The notes: generated by a model from the sequence alone, not told the origin. A stretch of 59,837 bases of DNA from Bacteroidales bacterium (GCA_017472115.1 JAFUQW010000033.1:1-59837); one strand, 5' to 3'; positions 36,462-46,415 are shown, counted from the first letter of the stretch. Program-made: numbers and translations.

Positions 36462-36479
36462 TCATCCAAAACATTTGAA

Positions 36480-39400
36480 ATGATTCTTCCAAACGACAGA
36501 ATATTGATACTGGACGGTGCGATGGGCACGATGATTCAGAGGTTCGGACTTTCTGAGGAGGACTACCGCTGCGGAACTTTTGCCGAGTGCAGGAATGAAC
36601 TTTTCGGCAATAACGAATGCCTCAATCTCACCCGTCCTTCCATTATAAAGACCATACATGAGGAGTATGTCAGAGCCGGTGCAGACATTATCGAGACCAA
36701 CACCTTCAGTGCCAACAGGATATCCCAGGCCGAATACGGCTGCTCTGATATGGCTGCCACCATGGCCTTCGAGGGTGCGAAGATTGCACGCGAGGTTGCA
36801 GACGAGGTCAATGCAGAGCGTTCTGAAGGACATAAGGTCTATGTTGCCGGAAGCATGGGGCCGACTTCTAAGTCGCTTTCGCTTTCTCCTGATGTGAATG
36901 ACCCTTCTTTCAGGACACACACTTTCGACCAGATGAAGGAGGCCTACCGCGAGCAGGCTGAGGCTCTGCTCAGAGGCGGAGCTGACATGCTTCTGATCGA
37001 GACCTGCTTCGATGCCCTCAATGTAAAGGCCGCACTTTCCGCCATAAGTTCCATAAGCGGTGACATTCCCGTAATCATATCAGTATCAGTGGGAGACAGG
37101 AGCGGAAGGACACTTACAGGACAGACTCTTGAGGCATTCTATACCGCCGTGACACACTACCCTCTTACGGCATTCGGACTCAACTGCTCTCTGGGGGCGG
37201 CAGAGCTTACTCCACTCATAGAGGAGATAGACCGATGGTGCAGCTGCGGCATCATCTGTTATCCTAATGCCGGACTGCCGAATGAGATGGGAGGCTATGA
37301 CCAGAGTCCTGACGAGATGGCTGCAGCCGTAAAGGCTATGGCAGCAAAGGGACTGATCGACATAGCCGGAGGATGCTGCGGTACTACACCGGAACATATA
37401 AAAGCAATAGCTGAAGCACTGAAAGATGTACGGCCTCGTGGTTTGTCCACCAAAACAGGCTATTTCGTGGAGAAACGGCTGAAGGTAAGCGGGTTGGAGG
37501 CTGTAACCATTGATGTGAAACAAAGCAACTTCACAAATGTGGGTGAAAGGACGAATGTTGCAGGTTCCCGTAAATTCGCCAGACTGATCAGCGAAGGGAA
37601 ATACGATGAGGCGCTTCAGATTGCGGCAAGGCAGATCGAGGACGGCGCTTCCATCATCGACATAAACATGGACGACGCCATGCTCGACAGCGCAAAGGAG
37701 ATGGAAAGGTTCGTCCGTCACATATCCAACGATCCGGCAGTAGCCAAGGCTGCACTGATGATTGATTCTTCGCATTGGGAAACCATCCTCGCCGGACTCA
37801 AGAACGCACAGGGAAAATGTATCGTCAACTCCATAAGTCTGAAGGAAGGTGAAGATGAATTCATCAGGAGGGCGCAGATCATAAGGTCGTTGGGAGCGTC
37901 TATGGTAGTCATGGCATTCGATGAGCAGGGACAGGCGACCACATTCGAAAGAAAGACAGAGATTTGCCGCCGTGCATACGATCTGCTCACAGAAAAGGCC
38001 GGAGTATCACCGGAGAACATAATCTTCGATGTGAACATACTTTCCATCGGTACCGGAATAGATGAGCATTCGAGGTATGGCGTGGACTTCATAGAGGCTG
38101 TAAGATGGATAAAGGAAAATCTGCCCGGAGCCCTGACATCAGGAGGCGTTTCGAATCTTTCGTTTGCATTCAGGGGAAACAATGCTGTGCGCGAGGCGAT
38201 GCATTCGGCATTCCTCTACCACGCAATCAGAGCCGGACTCGATATGGCCATCGTCAATCCGTCGATGCTCCAGATCTATGACGAGATAGAACCAGAGCTT
38301 CTCAGATGCGTGGAAGATGTGATTTTCGACAGAGATTCCCAGGCTACGGAAAGACTTATCGACAAGGCTTCAAGGATGATGGCAGAAAAGGAGGCAGCAC
38401 AGTCCGGCACAGTTTCCTGTAGTTCAGCAGAGGCTAAAGCAGCGGACAGCGAGGTGAATATGACTACCGTACCATTGGAGAAAAGGTTGAGCGATGCCAT
38501 TGTAAAGGGACGGTCGGAGGCACTGGAAAAGGATCTGATGGAGGCCCTTGAGAAATACGGCAAGCCTGTCAGTATCATCGAAGGACCTCTGATGGAAGGA
38601 ATGGAGACCGTGGGAAGGCTTTTCGGAGAAGGCAAGATGTTCTTGCCGCAGGTGGTCAAGTCAGCGAAGATCATGAAGGATGCGGTGGATATTCTCAATC
38701 CGTATATGGGTCATGAGGGCCTCATGACTGAAAAGTCTGAGCATATCCATTCTGACAGGAACGCAGACAGCAGCCAAAACATCGTTTTGGCTACAGTCAA
38801 GGGGGATGTTCATGACATCGGAAAGAATATTCTGGGGATCGTGCTGAGCTGTAACGGATTCAAGATCAAGGACCTGGGAGTAATGATTGATAAGGAGACA
38901 ATTCTGGACGAGGCTGAAAGGATCAATGCGGACATCATTGCAGTCAGCGGACTTATCACTCCTTCGCTTTACCAGATGGAGGAGCTGTGCAGGGAAATGA
39001 CGGCCAGGGGAATGACCACTCCTTTATTCATCGGAGGTGCGACCACATCAGCACTGCATACCGCAGTAAAACTGGCAACCCTCTATGACCATGTGTTCCA
39101 TGGTGCCGATGCTTCTTCATCAGCTGTGCTTGCAAAGAAGTGCATGATGGACAGGAAGGCGTTTGAAGATGAACAGCACAGAGAGCAGGAAAGACTTAGA
39201 GATCTGTATGCCGAGGGGCACGCCACCACTTCCCCGGCAGAAACGGATGAGGGCACACGATATGGTTTCCCGTATGATAGTTATCCGGACAAAAGACCGG
39301 CGGACATTCCGCTCAGACAACTCTCAGCCGAAGATGTGATGCCATATTTCGACTGGAAGTTGTTCTATGCGATCTGGGGAGTGAAATACGGGAATGCCGT

Positions 39401-40199
39401 GCCGGAAGTGGCTGAACTCATGCAGTTGAGAAGAGATGCGGAAGACGAGATAGCGGGAGGACGGTTCAGGATAATGCTTGAATGCAGATTTATCGACGGT
39501 TGTTCGGACGGAATATCCATCATCACCGACGAAGGAAAGATTCCGATGATGAGGCAGGAAGGCGGCAAGGGATTGTCACTGTGCGATTTCGTGATCGATG
39601 AAGGAAGCGGCAGGAAATCACCTTTCGGGATCTTTGCGATATGTGTCCAACCTACAGATGTACATGTGGCGGGCTGCAGTTGTCCGGCATGCACCAACAG
39701 ATATGAAGACCTGGTGGCAAGGACCGTCAGACAGACACTTGCGGAAGCCGCTTCGGAATGGATGAGCAATAAAATCAGGGAGGAGATTCTTCGCTACGCT
39801 CAGAATGACAAGCTTCAGACCGGCAAGATTAAGAATGCAGATCTTAAGAACGACGACATCAAGATCATCAGACCGGCTGCCGGTTATGCTTCATGCCCCG
39901 ACCACACTCTCAAGAAGGACATACTTGAAATGCTTGGTGAGCATGTACATGTCTGCAATGAAGAGTGCTGTCACGGCCACGGGCATGGAAACGGCCACAG
40001 CAGCGAAGGGATAGGCATCAGCCTGACGGACAGTTATGCCATGACCCCTGAAGCAAGCATATGCGGAATGATGTTCATTCATCCTGAAGCATGCTACCCG
40101 GACATCAGGAAGATAGGCAGGGCGCAGTACGACCGATATGTGAACCAAAGAGAGATGGACGCCGGCACGGCACGCCGCTTCCTCGGATACCTGTTGTAG
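36480..40199 (+). CDS. metH: Cobalamin-dependent methionine synthase
   Basis: It methylates homocysteine from methyltetrahydrofolate using cobalamin. I start at ATG 36480 (MILPNDRILILDGAMGTMIQ); an upstream TTG at 36459 lies in the promoter box. Domains in order: homocysteine-binding (NCSLGA, GGCCGTTPEH with zinc cysteines), pterin-binding (FTNVGERTNVAGSRKFARLI), cobalamin cap, cobalamin-binding (GDVHDIGKN, ligand His778) and the SAM-dependent activation domain. Two oddities lie in the activation domain. One is the segment EEILRYAQNDK (about 1100-1111), translated from the dispersed repeat. The other is a Cys/His-rich stretch at about 1154-1177 (HVHVCNEECCHGHGHGNGH). Total length of 1239 residues is close to E. 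coli (1227). metF follows. Confidence 0.96.
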   Translation: MILPNDRILILDGAMGTMIQRFGLSEEDYRCGTFAECRNELFGNNECLNLTRPSIIKTIHEEYVRAGADIIETNTFSANRISQAEYGCSDMAATMAFEGAKIAREVADEVNAERSEGHKVYVAGSMGPTSKSLSLSPDVNDPSFRTHTFDQMKEAYREQAEALLRGGADMLLIETCFDALNVKAALSAISSISGDIPVIISVSVGDRSGRTLTGQTLEAFYTAVTHYPLTAFGLNCSLGAAELTPLIEEIDRWCSCGIICYPNAGLPNEMGGYDQSPDEMAAAVKAMAAKGLIDIAGGCCGTTPEHIKAIAEALKDVRPRGLSTKTGYFVEKRLKVSGLEAVTIDVKQSNFTNVGERTNVAGSRKFARLISEGKYDEALQIAARQIEDGASIIDINMDDAMLDSAKEMERFVRHISNDPAVAKAALMIDSSHWETILAGLKNAQGKCIVNSISLKEGEDEFIRRAQIIRSLGASMVVMAFDEQGQATTFERKTEICRRAYDLLTEKAGVSPENIIFDVNILSIGTGIDEHSRYGVDFIEAVRWIKENLPGALTSGGVSNLSFAFRGNNAVREAMHSAFLYHAIRAGLDMAIVNPSMLQIYDEIEPELLRCVEDVIFDRDSQATERLIDKASRMMAEKEAAQSGTVSCSSAEAKAADSEVNMTTVPLEKRLSDAIVKGRSEALEKDLMEALEKYGKPVSIIEGPLMEGMETVGRLFGEGKMFLPQVVKSAKIMKDAVDILNPYMGHEGLMTEKSEHIHSDRNADSSQNIVLATVKGDVHDIGKNILGIVLSCNGFKIKDLGVMIDKETILDEAERINADIIAVSGLITPSLYQMEELCREMTARGMTTPLFIGGATTSALHTAVKLATLYDHVFHGADASSSAVLAKKCMMDRKAFEDEQHREQERLRDLYAEGHATTSPAETDEGTRYGFPYDSYPDKRPADIPLRQLSAEDVMPYFDWKLFYAIWGVKYGNAVPEVAELMQLRRDAEDEIAGGRFRIMLECRFIDGCSDGISIITDEGKIPMMRQEGGKGLSLCDFVIDEGSGRKSPFGIFAICVQPTDVHVAGCSCPACTNRYEDLVARTVRQTLAEAASEWMSNKIREEILRYAQNDKLQTGKIKNADLKNDDIKIIRPAAGYASCPDHTLKKDILEMLGEHVHVCNEECCHGHGHGNGHSSEGIGISLTDSYAMTPEASICGMMFIHPEACYPDIRKIGRAQYDRYVNQREMDAGTARRFLGYLL
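39781..39810. repeat. Dispersed repeat copy inside metH
   Basis: AGATTCTTCGCTACGCTCAG followed by AATGACA, the same unit as the intergenic copies, read in frame as ILRYAQND. Confidence 0.85.
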
Positions 40200-40319
40200 A
40201 GGTGTGCCCGGTAAAGCATTAAACATCAACATCTTGACTTCTTAAGGGTACCCGAATTCAAGCACCCCATAAATCAATAAACGATTGACCCACAAACAGT
40301 TACCTGACACACTAAAAAT

Positions 40320-41279
40320 ATGAAAGTATCCGAGATCCTGGCGACAAGCAGCAAGGCATATCCTTCGTTAGAGATTGTACCACCTATGAGGGGACTCACA
40401 AAAGAAGAACTTCTGGAGAACATCGCTCCGTTCATGGAATTCAGTCCTAAATACATAAATGTGACCAGTCACAGGGACGAATACGAATACCGCGAGGAAG
40501 GAGACGGCAGTTTCAGACGTCACCTCGTACGCAACAGGATAAGCGAGACCACAGTCTGCGCGGCAATCATGTCGAGATACGATGTGGAGGTAGTGCCGCA
40601 TCTGATATGCGGAGGAGCCACAAAGGAAGAGATAGAAAGCAGGCTGGACAATCTTGCTTTCCTGGGAATCAATAACATCGTTGCACTGAGAGGTGACTGC
40701 ATCTCTGGCGAAAAGCGTTTCTCCCCTACTCCGGGCGGATACGGATATGCAAGCGAACTGGTACAAGGCATCCGAAGCTATCAGGGAAGCAGCACATACA
40801 GACGCAGCAGAGGACTGGAAGCTGATGACAGATATTTCTGCATAGGAGTCGGAGGATATCCGGAAAAGCATTTCGAGGCTCCGAACATAGAGACTGACAT
40901 TGTCAATCTAAAGAAGAAAGTCGATGCAGGTGCCGACTATATCGTCACCCAGATGTTTTTCGACAACAAGGTATTTTATGATTTCGTCAGAAGATGCAGG
41001 GAGGCAGGAATCACCATTCCGATAATACCCGGACTCAAGCCGCTGTCAACGGCCAAACAGATAAACACGATTCCTGAAGCATTTTCATTGGACATTCCTG
41101 TCGAACTGACCGAAGAAATGAAAAAGGCAGGAGACGACAAGGAAAAGGCATACCGGACAGGAACAGAATGGTGCATAATGCAATGTAAAGACCTTATCAG
41201 TCATGGTGTTCCGGCCGTTCACTTCTACACTATGGGGCGGTCTCACAACATCACGGAAATACTGAAGGAATGTTTCTGA
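40320..41279 (+). CDS. metF: 5,10-methylenetetrahydrofolate reductase
   Basis: It supplies methyltetrahydrofolate to methionine synthase. The 319-residue FAD-dependent TIM barrel shows SLEIVPPMRG near residue 18, NVTSHRDEYEYRE, PHLICGGATKEEIE, NIVALRGD and DYIVTQMFFDN, then IPGLKPLSTAKQ. This is the usual MetF pattern. It lies 120 bp after metH on the same strand; the gap shows no terminator or recognisable riboswitch, so cotranscription is possible. Confidence 0.95.
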   Translation: MKVSEILATSSKAYPSLEIVPPMRGLTKEELLENIAPFMEFSPKYINVTSHRDEYEYREEGDGSFRRHLVRNRISETTVCAAIMSRYDVEVVPHLICGGATKEEIESRLDNLAFLGINNIVALRGDCISGEKRFSPTPGGYGYASELVQGIRSYQGSSTYRRSRGLEADDRYFCIGVGGYPEKHFEAPNIETDIVNLKKKVDAGADYIVTQMFFDNKVFYDFVRRCREAGITIPIIPGLKPLSTAKQINTIPEAFSLDIPVELTEEMKKAGDDKEKAYRTGTEWCIMQCKDLISHGVPAVHFYTMGRSHNITEILKECF

Positions 41280-41315
41280 CAGAATATAGGCGGATTTTGA
41301 TATGATTTGATTAGG

Positions 41316-41342
41316 TTTGTTTACAATTTATTAGTAAATTTG
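41316..41342 (+). promoter_or_regulatory. Promoter of the V-type ATPase operon
   Basis: TTTG at 41316-41319 and TAAATTTG at 41335-41342. The 15-bp spacing is shorter than the usual 18-20. Confidence 0.5.
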
Positions 41343-41380
41343 CCGGATTAGGAAAAATTTAAAACGCAAAATATACAGAT

Positions 41381-41986
41381 ATGCAGAACAAATTGCAGGA
41401 ATTGACAGACAAGCTCTATAACGAAGGTCTGTCGAAAGGAAAGCAGGAAGGCGAGGAACTTCTTGCAAAAGCTAAGGTACAGGCAGAAGAGATCGTGGCA
41501 AAGGCTCAGGCTGAAGCTGCACAGATCCTTGCAGCAGCTCAGAAACAGGCTGAAGAGCTCAAGACCAAGACAGCATCCGACATAAAGATGGCTGCAGGAC
41601 AGAGCATAGCTGCCACAAAGAATGACATCGAGACACTCATCGTCGGCAAGATGACCGAAGCTGACGTAAAGAAGGCTCTCACTTCTGCCGAATTCGTCAA
41701 GGAACTCATCAAGGCTGTGGCTGAGAAATTCACTACCGATGGTCCGGTCGAGCTTGCTGTAGTTCTTCCTGAATCACTCAAGAAAGAAGTTGAGCCGTTC
41801 GTGACCAAGGAATTGGCAAAGACACTCAGTGCAGGCGTGGAAGCATCATTCTCGAAAAAGGTTTCAGGCGGATTCCGCATCGGACCGAAGGATGGCGGCT
41901 ATTTCGTAAGCTTTACGGACGAGACATTCAACGAACTTATTTCAGAATATCTCAGACCTGCAACAAAGAAACTTCTGTTCGGATAA
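41381..41986 (+). CDS. ntpE: V-type ATPase subunit E
   Basis: This is the peripheral-stalk subunit that braces the catalytic head. The 201 residues begin with a long charged coiled coil (about 1-75, rich in Ala, Lys and Glu: AKVQAEEIVAKAQAEAAQIL) and end in a globular part (GGFRIGPKDGGYFVSFTDET). This is the family plan. It is the first gene of the operon. No separate subunit G or H gene is visible, so subunit E may lack the usual stalk partner. Confidence 0.88.
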   Translation: MQNKLQELTDKLYNEGLSKGKQEGEELLAKAKVQAEEIVAKAQAEAAQILAAAQKQAEELKTKTASDIKMAAGQSIAATKNDIETLIVGKMTEADVKKALTSAEFVKELIKAVAEKFTTDGPVELAVVLPESLKKEVEPFVTKELAKTLSAGVEASFSKKVSGGFRIGPKDGGYFVSFTDETFNELISEYLRPATKKLLFG

Positions 41987-42028
41987 TCCGGAGGGATTAT
42001 TCCGCTCACGCTCAGAAAGACAATTCAA

Positions 42029-42661
42029 ATGAAGAATTATGTTTATATAATCGCCGGCCTTCCCGACTTCACTCCTGACTGGAGACAGGGAGAAAGGAGC
42101 CTCGACGAATATCTGGGACAGATGAGAGAACTTCTTTCGGAGAAGGACAATGCTGTCATCAGTTTCATCGAGAGCGGATTCGACAAGGAAAAGATCGGTC
42201 TGGAATTCTACAAGGAGGCTCTTGCAAGCGGAAACAGGTTCATCAGGGATTTCTTCCTCTTCGACTTCAACGTACGCAACGCCAAGGTGAGATACCTCAA
42301 CCAGGCCCTTTCGCGTGATCCGCAGAAGGATGTCCTGTCTCTCGCAGATCCGGAAGATGAAGAAAGAGGCATCGAACATGAAGAACCTGAATTCAAGGAG
42401 TCTGCAAGACTTCAGGCAATTCTTGAAGGGAAGGACATCCTTGCCAGAGAAAGAGGAATCGATGACCTGTACTGGGAAAAGATCGACGAACTCACACTCT
42501 TCAATTATCTTGATTTCGAGAAGATTCTCGGAATGACGGTAAAGATGATGATCATCAGGAGATGGCTTATCCTCGACGAAGAGGCAGGACGTGCTATGTT
42601 CAAGCGTCTCGTCGATGAAATACGCGGCACCTTCAAGGGTGTGGAATACACAGAAAAATAA
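42029..42661 (+). CDS. DUF2764 protein of the V-type ATPase operon
   Basis: The start MKNYVYIIAGLPDFTPDW and the acidic helical body (DEYLGQMRELLSEKDNAVIS, FIRDFFLFDFNVRNAKVRYL) fit DUF2764, found inside Bacteroidota V-ATPase operons. At 210 residues and mostly helical, it occupies the place of subunit C, which is otherwise absent. A role as a C-like socket for the rotor is an inference from context and from the LFDFNVRNAK segment, which recalls subunit C. No membrane segment or signal peptide is seen. Confidence 0.8.
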   Translation: MKNYVYIIAGLPDFTPDWRQGERSLDEYLGQMRELLSEKDNAVISFIESGFDKEKIGLEFYKEALASGNRFIRDFFLFDFNVRNAKVRYLNQALSRDPQKDVLSLADPEDEERGIEHEEPEFKESARLQAILEGKDILARERGIDDLYWEKIDELTLFNYLDFEKILGMTVKMMIIRRWLILDEEAGRAMFKRLVDEIRGTFKGVEYTEK

Positions 42662-42692
42662 GTAATAATAAATAATTTGATACCGTAGAAAT

Positions 42693-44444
42693 ATGAAAAC
42701 AACAGGAAAAGTTACGGGTATCGTTTCCAACCTCGTCACAGTACTCGCTGACGGTCCGGTGTCGCAGAACGAAATCTGCTACATCACTGTCGGCGGAACG
42801 AAGCTTATGGCCGAGGTCATCAAGGTAAACGGCAGGAACGCTGCAGTGCAGGTGTTCGAAAGCACCCGTGGACTGAAGAACGGTGACATCGTAGAATTTG
42901 AAGACAGGATGCTTGAGGCCACTCTCGGTCCGGGACTCCTTTCAAACAGCTACGACGGACTTCAGAACGACCTAACTACCATGACCGGAGTATTCCTCAA
43001 GAGAGGAGAATACACCGACCCTCTCAACCACGAGAAGCTCTGGGATTTCACCCCGATCGCAAAGCCGGGCGACAAGGTGATTGCGGCAGACTGGCTCGGA
43101 GAGGTCAAGGAAGGCTGGCTTCCTCACAAGATCATGGTTCCGTTCAGCTTCGAGGGCGAATATACCGTGAAGTCTGTGGCTGAAGCCGGACAGTACAATA
43201 TCGACAAGGTTGTCGCTGTCCTCACTGACGCATCAGGAGAGGATGTCAACGTGACAATGTGGCAGAAATGGCCTGTAAAGGTTGCCATCAAGGGTTACAA
43301 GGAAAAACCAAGGCCATCAAAGATAATGGAGACAGGTGTGCGCGCGATCGACACACTCAACCCTATAGCCGAGGGAGGCACAGGATTCATCCCCGGTCCT
43401 TTCGGCTGCGGAAAGACAGTGCTCCAGCACGCCATTGCAAAGCAGGGTGACGCTGATGTCATCCTCATGGCTGCCTGCGGAGAGCGTGCGAACGAGGTAG
43501 TGGAGATCTTCGCCGAGTTCCCTGAACTCATCGACCCGCACACAGGACGCCACCTGATGGAGCGTACAACTATCATCTGCAACACTTCAAACATGCCTGT
43601 GGCTGCCCGTGAGGCATCGGTTTACACGGCAATGACAATCTGCGAGTATTACCGCGCGATGGGACTCAAGGTCCTTCTCCTTGCCGACTCCACTTCACGT
43701 TGGGCCCAGGCACTCCGTGAGATGTCAAACCGTATGGAGGAACTTCCGGGCGCAGACGCATTCCCTGTTGACCTTTCGGCAATCATATCCAACTTCTACG
43801 CACGTGCAGGAATGGTTGTCCTCAACAACGGACAGACAGGAGCGGTCACATTCATCGGAACGGTATCACCTGCCGGCGGTAACCTCAAGGAGCCTGTGAC
43901 AGAGTCAACAAAGAAGGCGGCACGCTGCTTCTATGCTCTGGAGCAGAACCGTGCGGACCAGAAGCGTTACCCGGCAGTCAACCCTATCGACTCATATTCA
44001 AAATATCTCGAATATCCTGAAATCCGCGAATATCTCAACCAGACCATCATGCCGGGCTGGGTAGAGATGGTGGAAAAGACGAAGAACATCATCCGCAAGG
44101 GTAAGGAGGCAAACGACCAGATCAATATCCTCGGTGATGACGGTGTGCCTATGAGCTACCATGAGATATTCTGGAAGTCAGAGCTCGTTGACTTCGTGAT
44201 CCTCCAGCAGGACGCATTCGACGACATCGACGCACTCTGCCCTATCGAGAGACAGAAATACATGCTCGAACTCGTTCTCGGCATCTGTGACCGCGACTTC
44301 ACTTTCGAGGACTTTGAAGAGTGCCGCAACTTCTTCAAGGAAATCATCAACTATCTCAGACAGATGAACTACTCTGAATTCAAGAGCGACAGGTTCAACG
44401 AGTACAAGGACAAACTTAATAATCTTCTCAGCAATGGCAACTAA
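42693..44444 (+). CDS. ntpA: V-type ATPase catalytic subunit A
   Basis: It hydrolyses or makes ATP in the A3B3 head. The Walker A motif GPFGCGKT is at residues 235-242, preceded by the non-homologous region typical of A subunits (WDFTPIAKPGDKVIAADWLG). LLADSTSRWAQALREMSNRM and YPAVNPIDSYSKY follow. The length of 583 residues is normal. Its last 11 bp overlap the start of subunit B, a sign of translational coupling. Confidence 0.96.
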   Translation: MKTTGKVTGIVSNLVTVLADGPVSQNEICYITVGGTKLMAEVIKVNGRNAAVQVFESTRGLKNGDIVEFEDRMLEATLGPGLLSNSYDGLQNDLTTMTGVFLKRGEYTDPLNHEKLWDFTPIAKPGDKVIAADWLGEVKEGWLPHKIMVPFSFEGEYTVKSVAEAGQYNIDKVVAVLTDASGEDVNVTMWQKWPVKVAIKGYKEKPRPSKIMETGVRAIDTLNPIAEGGTGFIPGPFGCGKTVLQHAIAKQGDADVILMAACGERANEVVEIFAEFPELIDPHTGRHLMERTTIICNTSNMPVAAREASVYTAMTICEYYRAMGLKVLLLADSTSRWAQALREMSNRMEELPGADAFPVDLSAIISNFYARAGMVVLNNGQTGAVTFIGTVSPAGGNLKEPVTESTKKAARCFYALEQNRADQKRYPAVNPIDSYSKYLEYPEIREYLNQTIMPGWVEMVEKTKNIIRKGKEANDQINILGDDGVPMSYHEIFWKSELVDFVILQQDAFDDIDALCPIERQKYMLELVLGICDRDFTFEDFEECRNFFKEIINYLRQMNYSEFKSDRFNEYKDKLNNLLSNGN

Positions 44445-45756
44445 GGCATTTCAGAAAACATACACACAGCTGGAGGCCATAACAAAGGCTACGGTTTCGC
44501 TCAAGGCGACAGGTGTGTCAAATGACGAGCTCGCTCTTGTCGATGGCCGCCTTGCTCAGGTGGTTAAGACCAAGGGAGACCTCGTGACTCTCCAGATATT
44601 CTCAGGAACAGAAGGCATCCCTACAGATGCGGAAGTGGTATTCCTCGGAGGAGCCCCTACCCTCAATGTGAGCGATGAACTCGCAGGACGTTTCTTCAAC
44701 GCATACGGTGAGCCTATCGACGGTGGTCCGAAAGTAGAAGGAAAGACTGTCGAAATCGGAGGTCCGTCAGTGAACCCCTACAAGAGAAAGCAGCCTTCCC
44801 AGCTCATCCCTACCGGTATCGCCGGCATCGACCTCAACAACACCCTCGTATCAGGACAGAAGATTCCGTTCTTCGCCGATCCTGACCAGCCGTACAACAA
44901 TGTGATGGCTCAGGTGGCTCTCCGCGCCGATGTTGACAAGATCATCCTCGGAGGTATGGGTCTTTCAAACGACGATTATCTCTACTTCAAGCATGAATTC
45001 GAGGCAGCTGGTGCACTCGACAAGATCATATCTTTCGTGAACACAACTGAGCAGCCTCCTGTGGAGCGACTCCTCATCCCTGACATGGCTCTTACAGCAG
45101 CAGAGTATTTCGCAGTGGAGAAGAACGAGAAGGTTCTCGTGCTCCTCACCGACATGACCCTTTATGCAGACGCCCTGTCGATCGTGTCGAACCGTATGGA
45201 CCAGATTCCTTCAAAGGACTCAATGCCGGGATCGCTTTATTCGGACCTCGCAAAGATATACGAGAAGGCCGTACAGCTTCCTGACGGAGGATCCATCACT
45301 ATCATCGCAGTGACAACCCTCAACGACGGAGACATCACACATGCGATTCCGGACAACACCGGTTACATCACAGAGGGACAGCTCTTCCTCCGTACCGATC
45401 CTGATTCTGGAAAGGTCATCATCGACCCGTTCCGTTCTCTTTCACGACTCAAGCAGCTCGTACAGGGTAAGAAGACTCGTGAAGACCATGGACAGGTAAT
45501 GAATGCGTCAGTACGTCTTTATGCGGATGCACAGAATGCAAAGACCAAGCTCGAGAACGGTTTTGACCTCAGCGACTACGACCTCCGCTGTCTTGACTAT
45601 GCGAAGGCATATGCCACAAGGCTTCTCGCCATTGACGTCAACCTCAAGATCGACGAGATGCTCGACACTGCATGGGAGCTCTTCGGAACATATTTCAAGA
45701 AGGCCGAGACCGGTATCAAGCAGGAGCTTATCGACAAATACTGGAAAGGTAATTAA
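44434..45756 (+). CDS. ntpB: V-type ATPase regulatory subunit B
   Basis: This is the non-catalytic partner of A in the hexameric head. It lacks a working P-loop (SGQKIPFFADPDQPYNNVM in its place, near residue 149) but keeps the family segments VLLTDMTLYADALSIVSNRM, GYITEGQLFLRTD and FRSLSRLKQLV. The 440 residues match the usual length. A dispersed repeat copy fills the gap to subunit D. Confidence 0.95.
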   Translation: MATKAFQKTYTQLEAITKATVSLKATGVSNDELALVDGRLAQVVKTKGDLVTLQIFSGTEGIPTDAEVVFLGGAPTLNVSDELAGRFFNAYGEPIDGGPKVEGKTVEIGGPSVNPYKRKQPSQLIPTGIAGIDLNNTLVSGQKIPFFADPDQPYNNVMAQVALRADVDKIILGGMGLSNDDYLYFKHEFEAAGALDKIISFVNTTEQPPVERLLIPDMALTAAEYFAVEKNEKVLVLLTDMTLYADALSIVSNRMDQIPSKDSMPGSLYSDLAKIYEKAVQLPDGGSITIIAVTTLNDGDITHAIPDNTGYITEGQLFLRTDPDSGKVIIDPFRSLSRLKQLVQGKKTREDHGQVMNASVRLYADAQNAKTKLENGFDLSDYDLRCLDYAKAYATRLLAIDVNLKIDEMLDTAWELFGTYFKKAETGIKQELIDKYWKGN

Positions 45757-45787
45757 CTGTCATCCTGAGCGACAGCGAAGGATCTTT
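45757..45787. repeat. Dispersed repeat copy between V-ATPase subunits B and D
   Basis: CTGTCATCCTGAGCGACAGC followed by GAAGGATCTTTA begins immediately after the subunit B stop codon and ends 11 bp before the subunit D start. Confidence 0.85.
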
Positions 45788-45797
45788 ACAATAAATT

Positions 45798-46415
45798 ATG
45801 GCAATTAAATTTCAATATAATAAGACGTCTCTGAACACATTGAACAAGCAGCTCAAGATGCGAAAGAATGCCCTCCCTACTCTGAAGAACAAGGAGTCGG
45901 CGCTTCGACTTGAGGTGAAGAAGGCCAAGGACTATTCGGAGAAACTTATTGAAGATCTTGATGCCGCCCTGAAGAGATACGACTATCTCGCAGCCCTATG
46001 GAACGAATTCCAGCCTAACCTGATCTCGATCACCGATGTGGATCTCTACACAGTCAAGGTGGCAGGTGTAAAGACACCGGCTCTAGGAGAGATCAGATAT
46101 GAAATCCATGAGTTCAACGCCTTCAACTGCCCTGCATGGTATGCTGACGGAGTAGCGATACTCAAGGAACTCTCAAGGCTCGGAATCGAATCGGAGGTAT
46201 ATCTCGAGAAGGCCCGTATCCTGGATTTCCAGAGAAAGAAGACCACTCAGAAGGTGAACCTTTACGAGAAGGTCCAGATTCCGGGATATCAGGAGGCAAT
46301 CAGAAAGATCAAACGATATATGGAAGACGAGGAGAATCTCTCCAAGGCTGCTTCCAAGATCGTGAAGAGCAGACATGCTTTAGAAGAAGAGGAGGAACAG
46401 AACAATGATAACTAA
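45798..46415 (+). CDS. ntpD: V-type ATPase subunit D
   Basis: This is the central rotor shaft. The 205 residues form long N- and C-terminal helices (NKQLKMRKNALPTLKNKESA; VQIPGYQEAIRKIKRYMEDE) around a short beta-containing middle, as in the family. The last 11 bp overlap subunit I. No gene for rotor subunit F is seen nearby. Confidence 0.9.
   Translation: MAIKFQYNKTSLNTLNKQLKMRKNALPTLKNKESALRLEVKKAKDYSEKLIEDLDAALKRYDYLAALWNEFQPNLISITDVDLYTVKVAGVKTPALGEIRYEIHEFNAFNCPAWYADGVAILKELSRLGIESEVYLEKARILDFQRKKTTQKVNLYEKVQIPGYQEAIRKIKRYMEDEENLSKAASKIVKSRHALEEEEEQNNDN

Noticed and set aside
36319..36479. Possible cobalamin or SAM riboswitch before metH
   Set aside because: The space is taken by two simple hairpins and a promoter box; the remaining leader is only about 20 bases and shows no riboswitch core.
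36459..36479. TTG start for metH, 7 codons upstream of the ATG
   Set aside because: The TTG overlaps the TAAATTTG promoter box, so it would not lie properly within the transcript; the ATG at 36480 gives the usual MetH N-terminus.
37086..37775. Minus-strand open frame of 229 codons opposite metH
   Set aside because: It overlaps conserved homocysteine- and pterin-binding domains of MetH and has no independent support.
40200..40319. Regulatory RNA between metH and metF
   Set aside because: Only a GGTACC palindrome and AT-rich DNA are seen; no convincing conserved fold.
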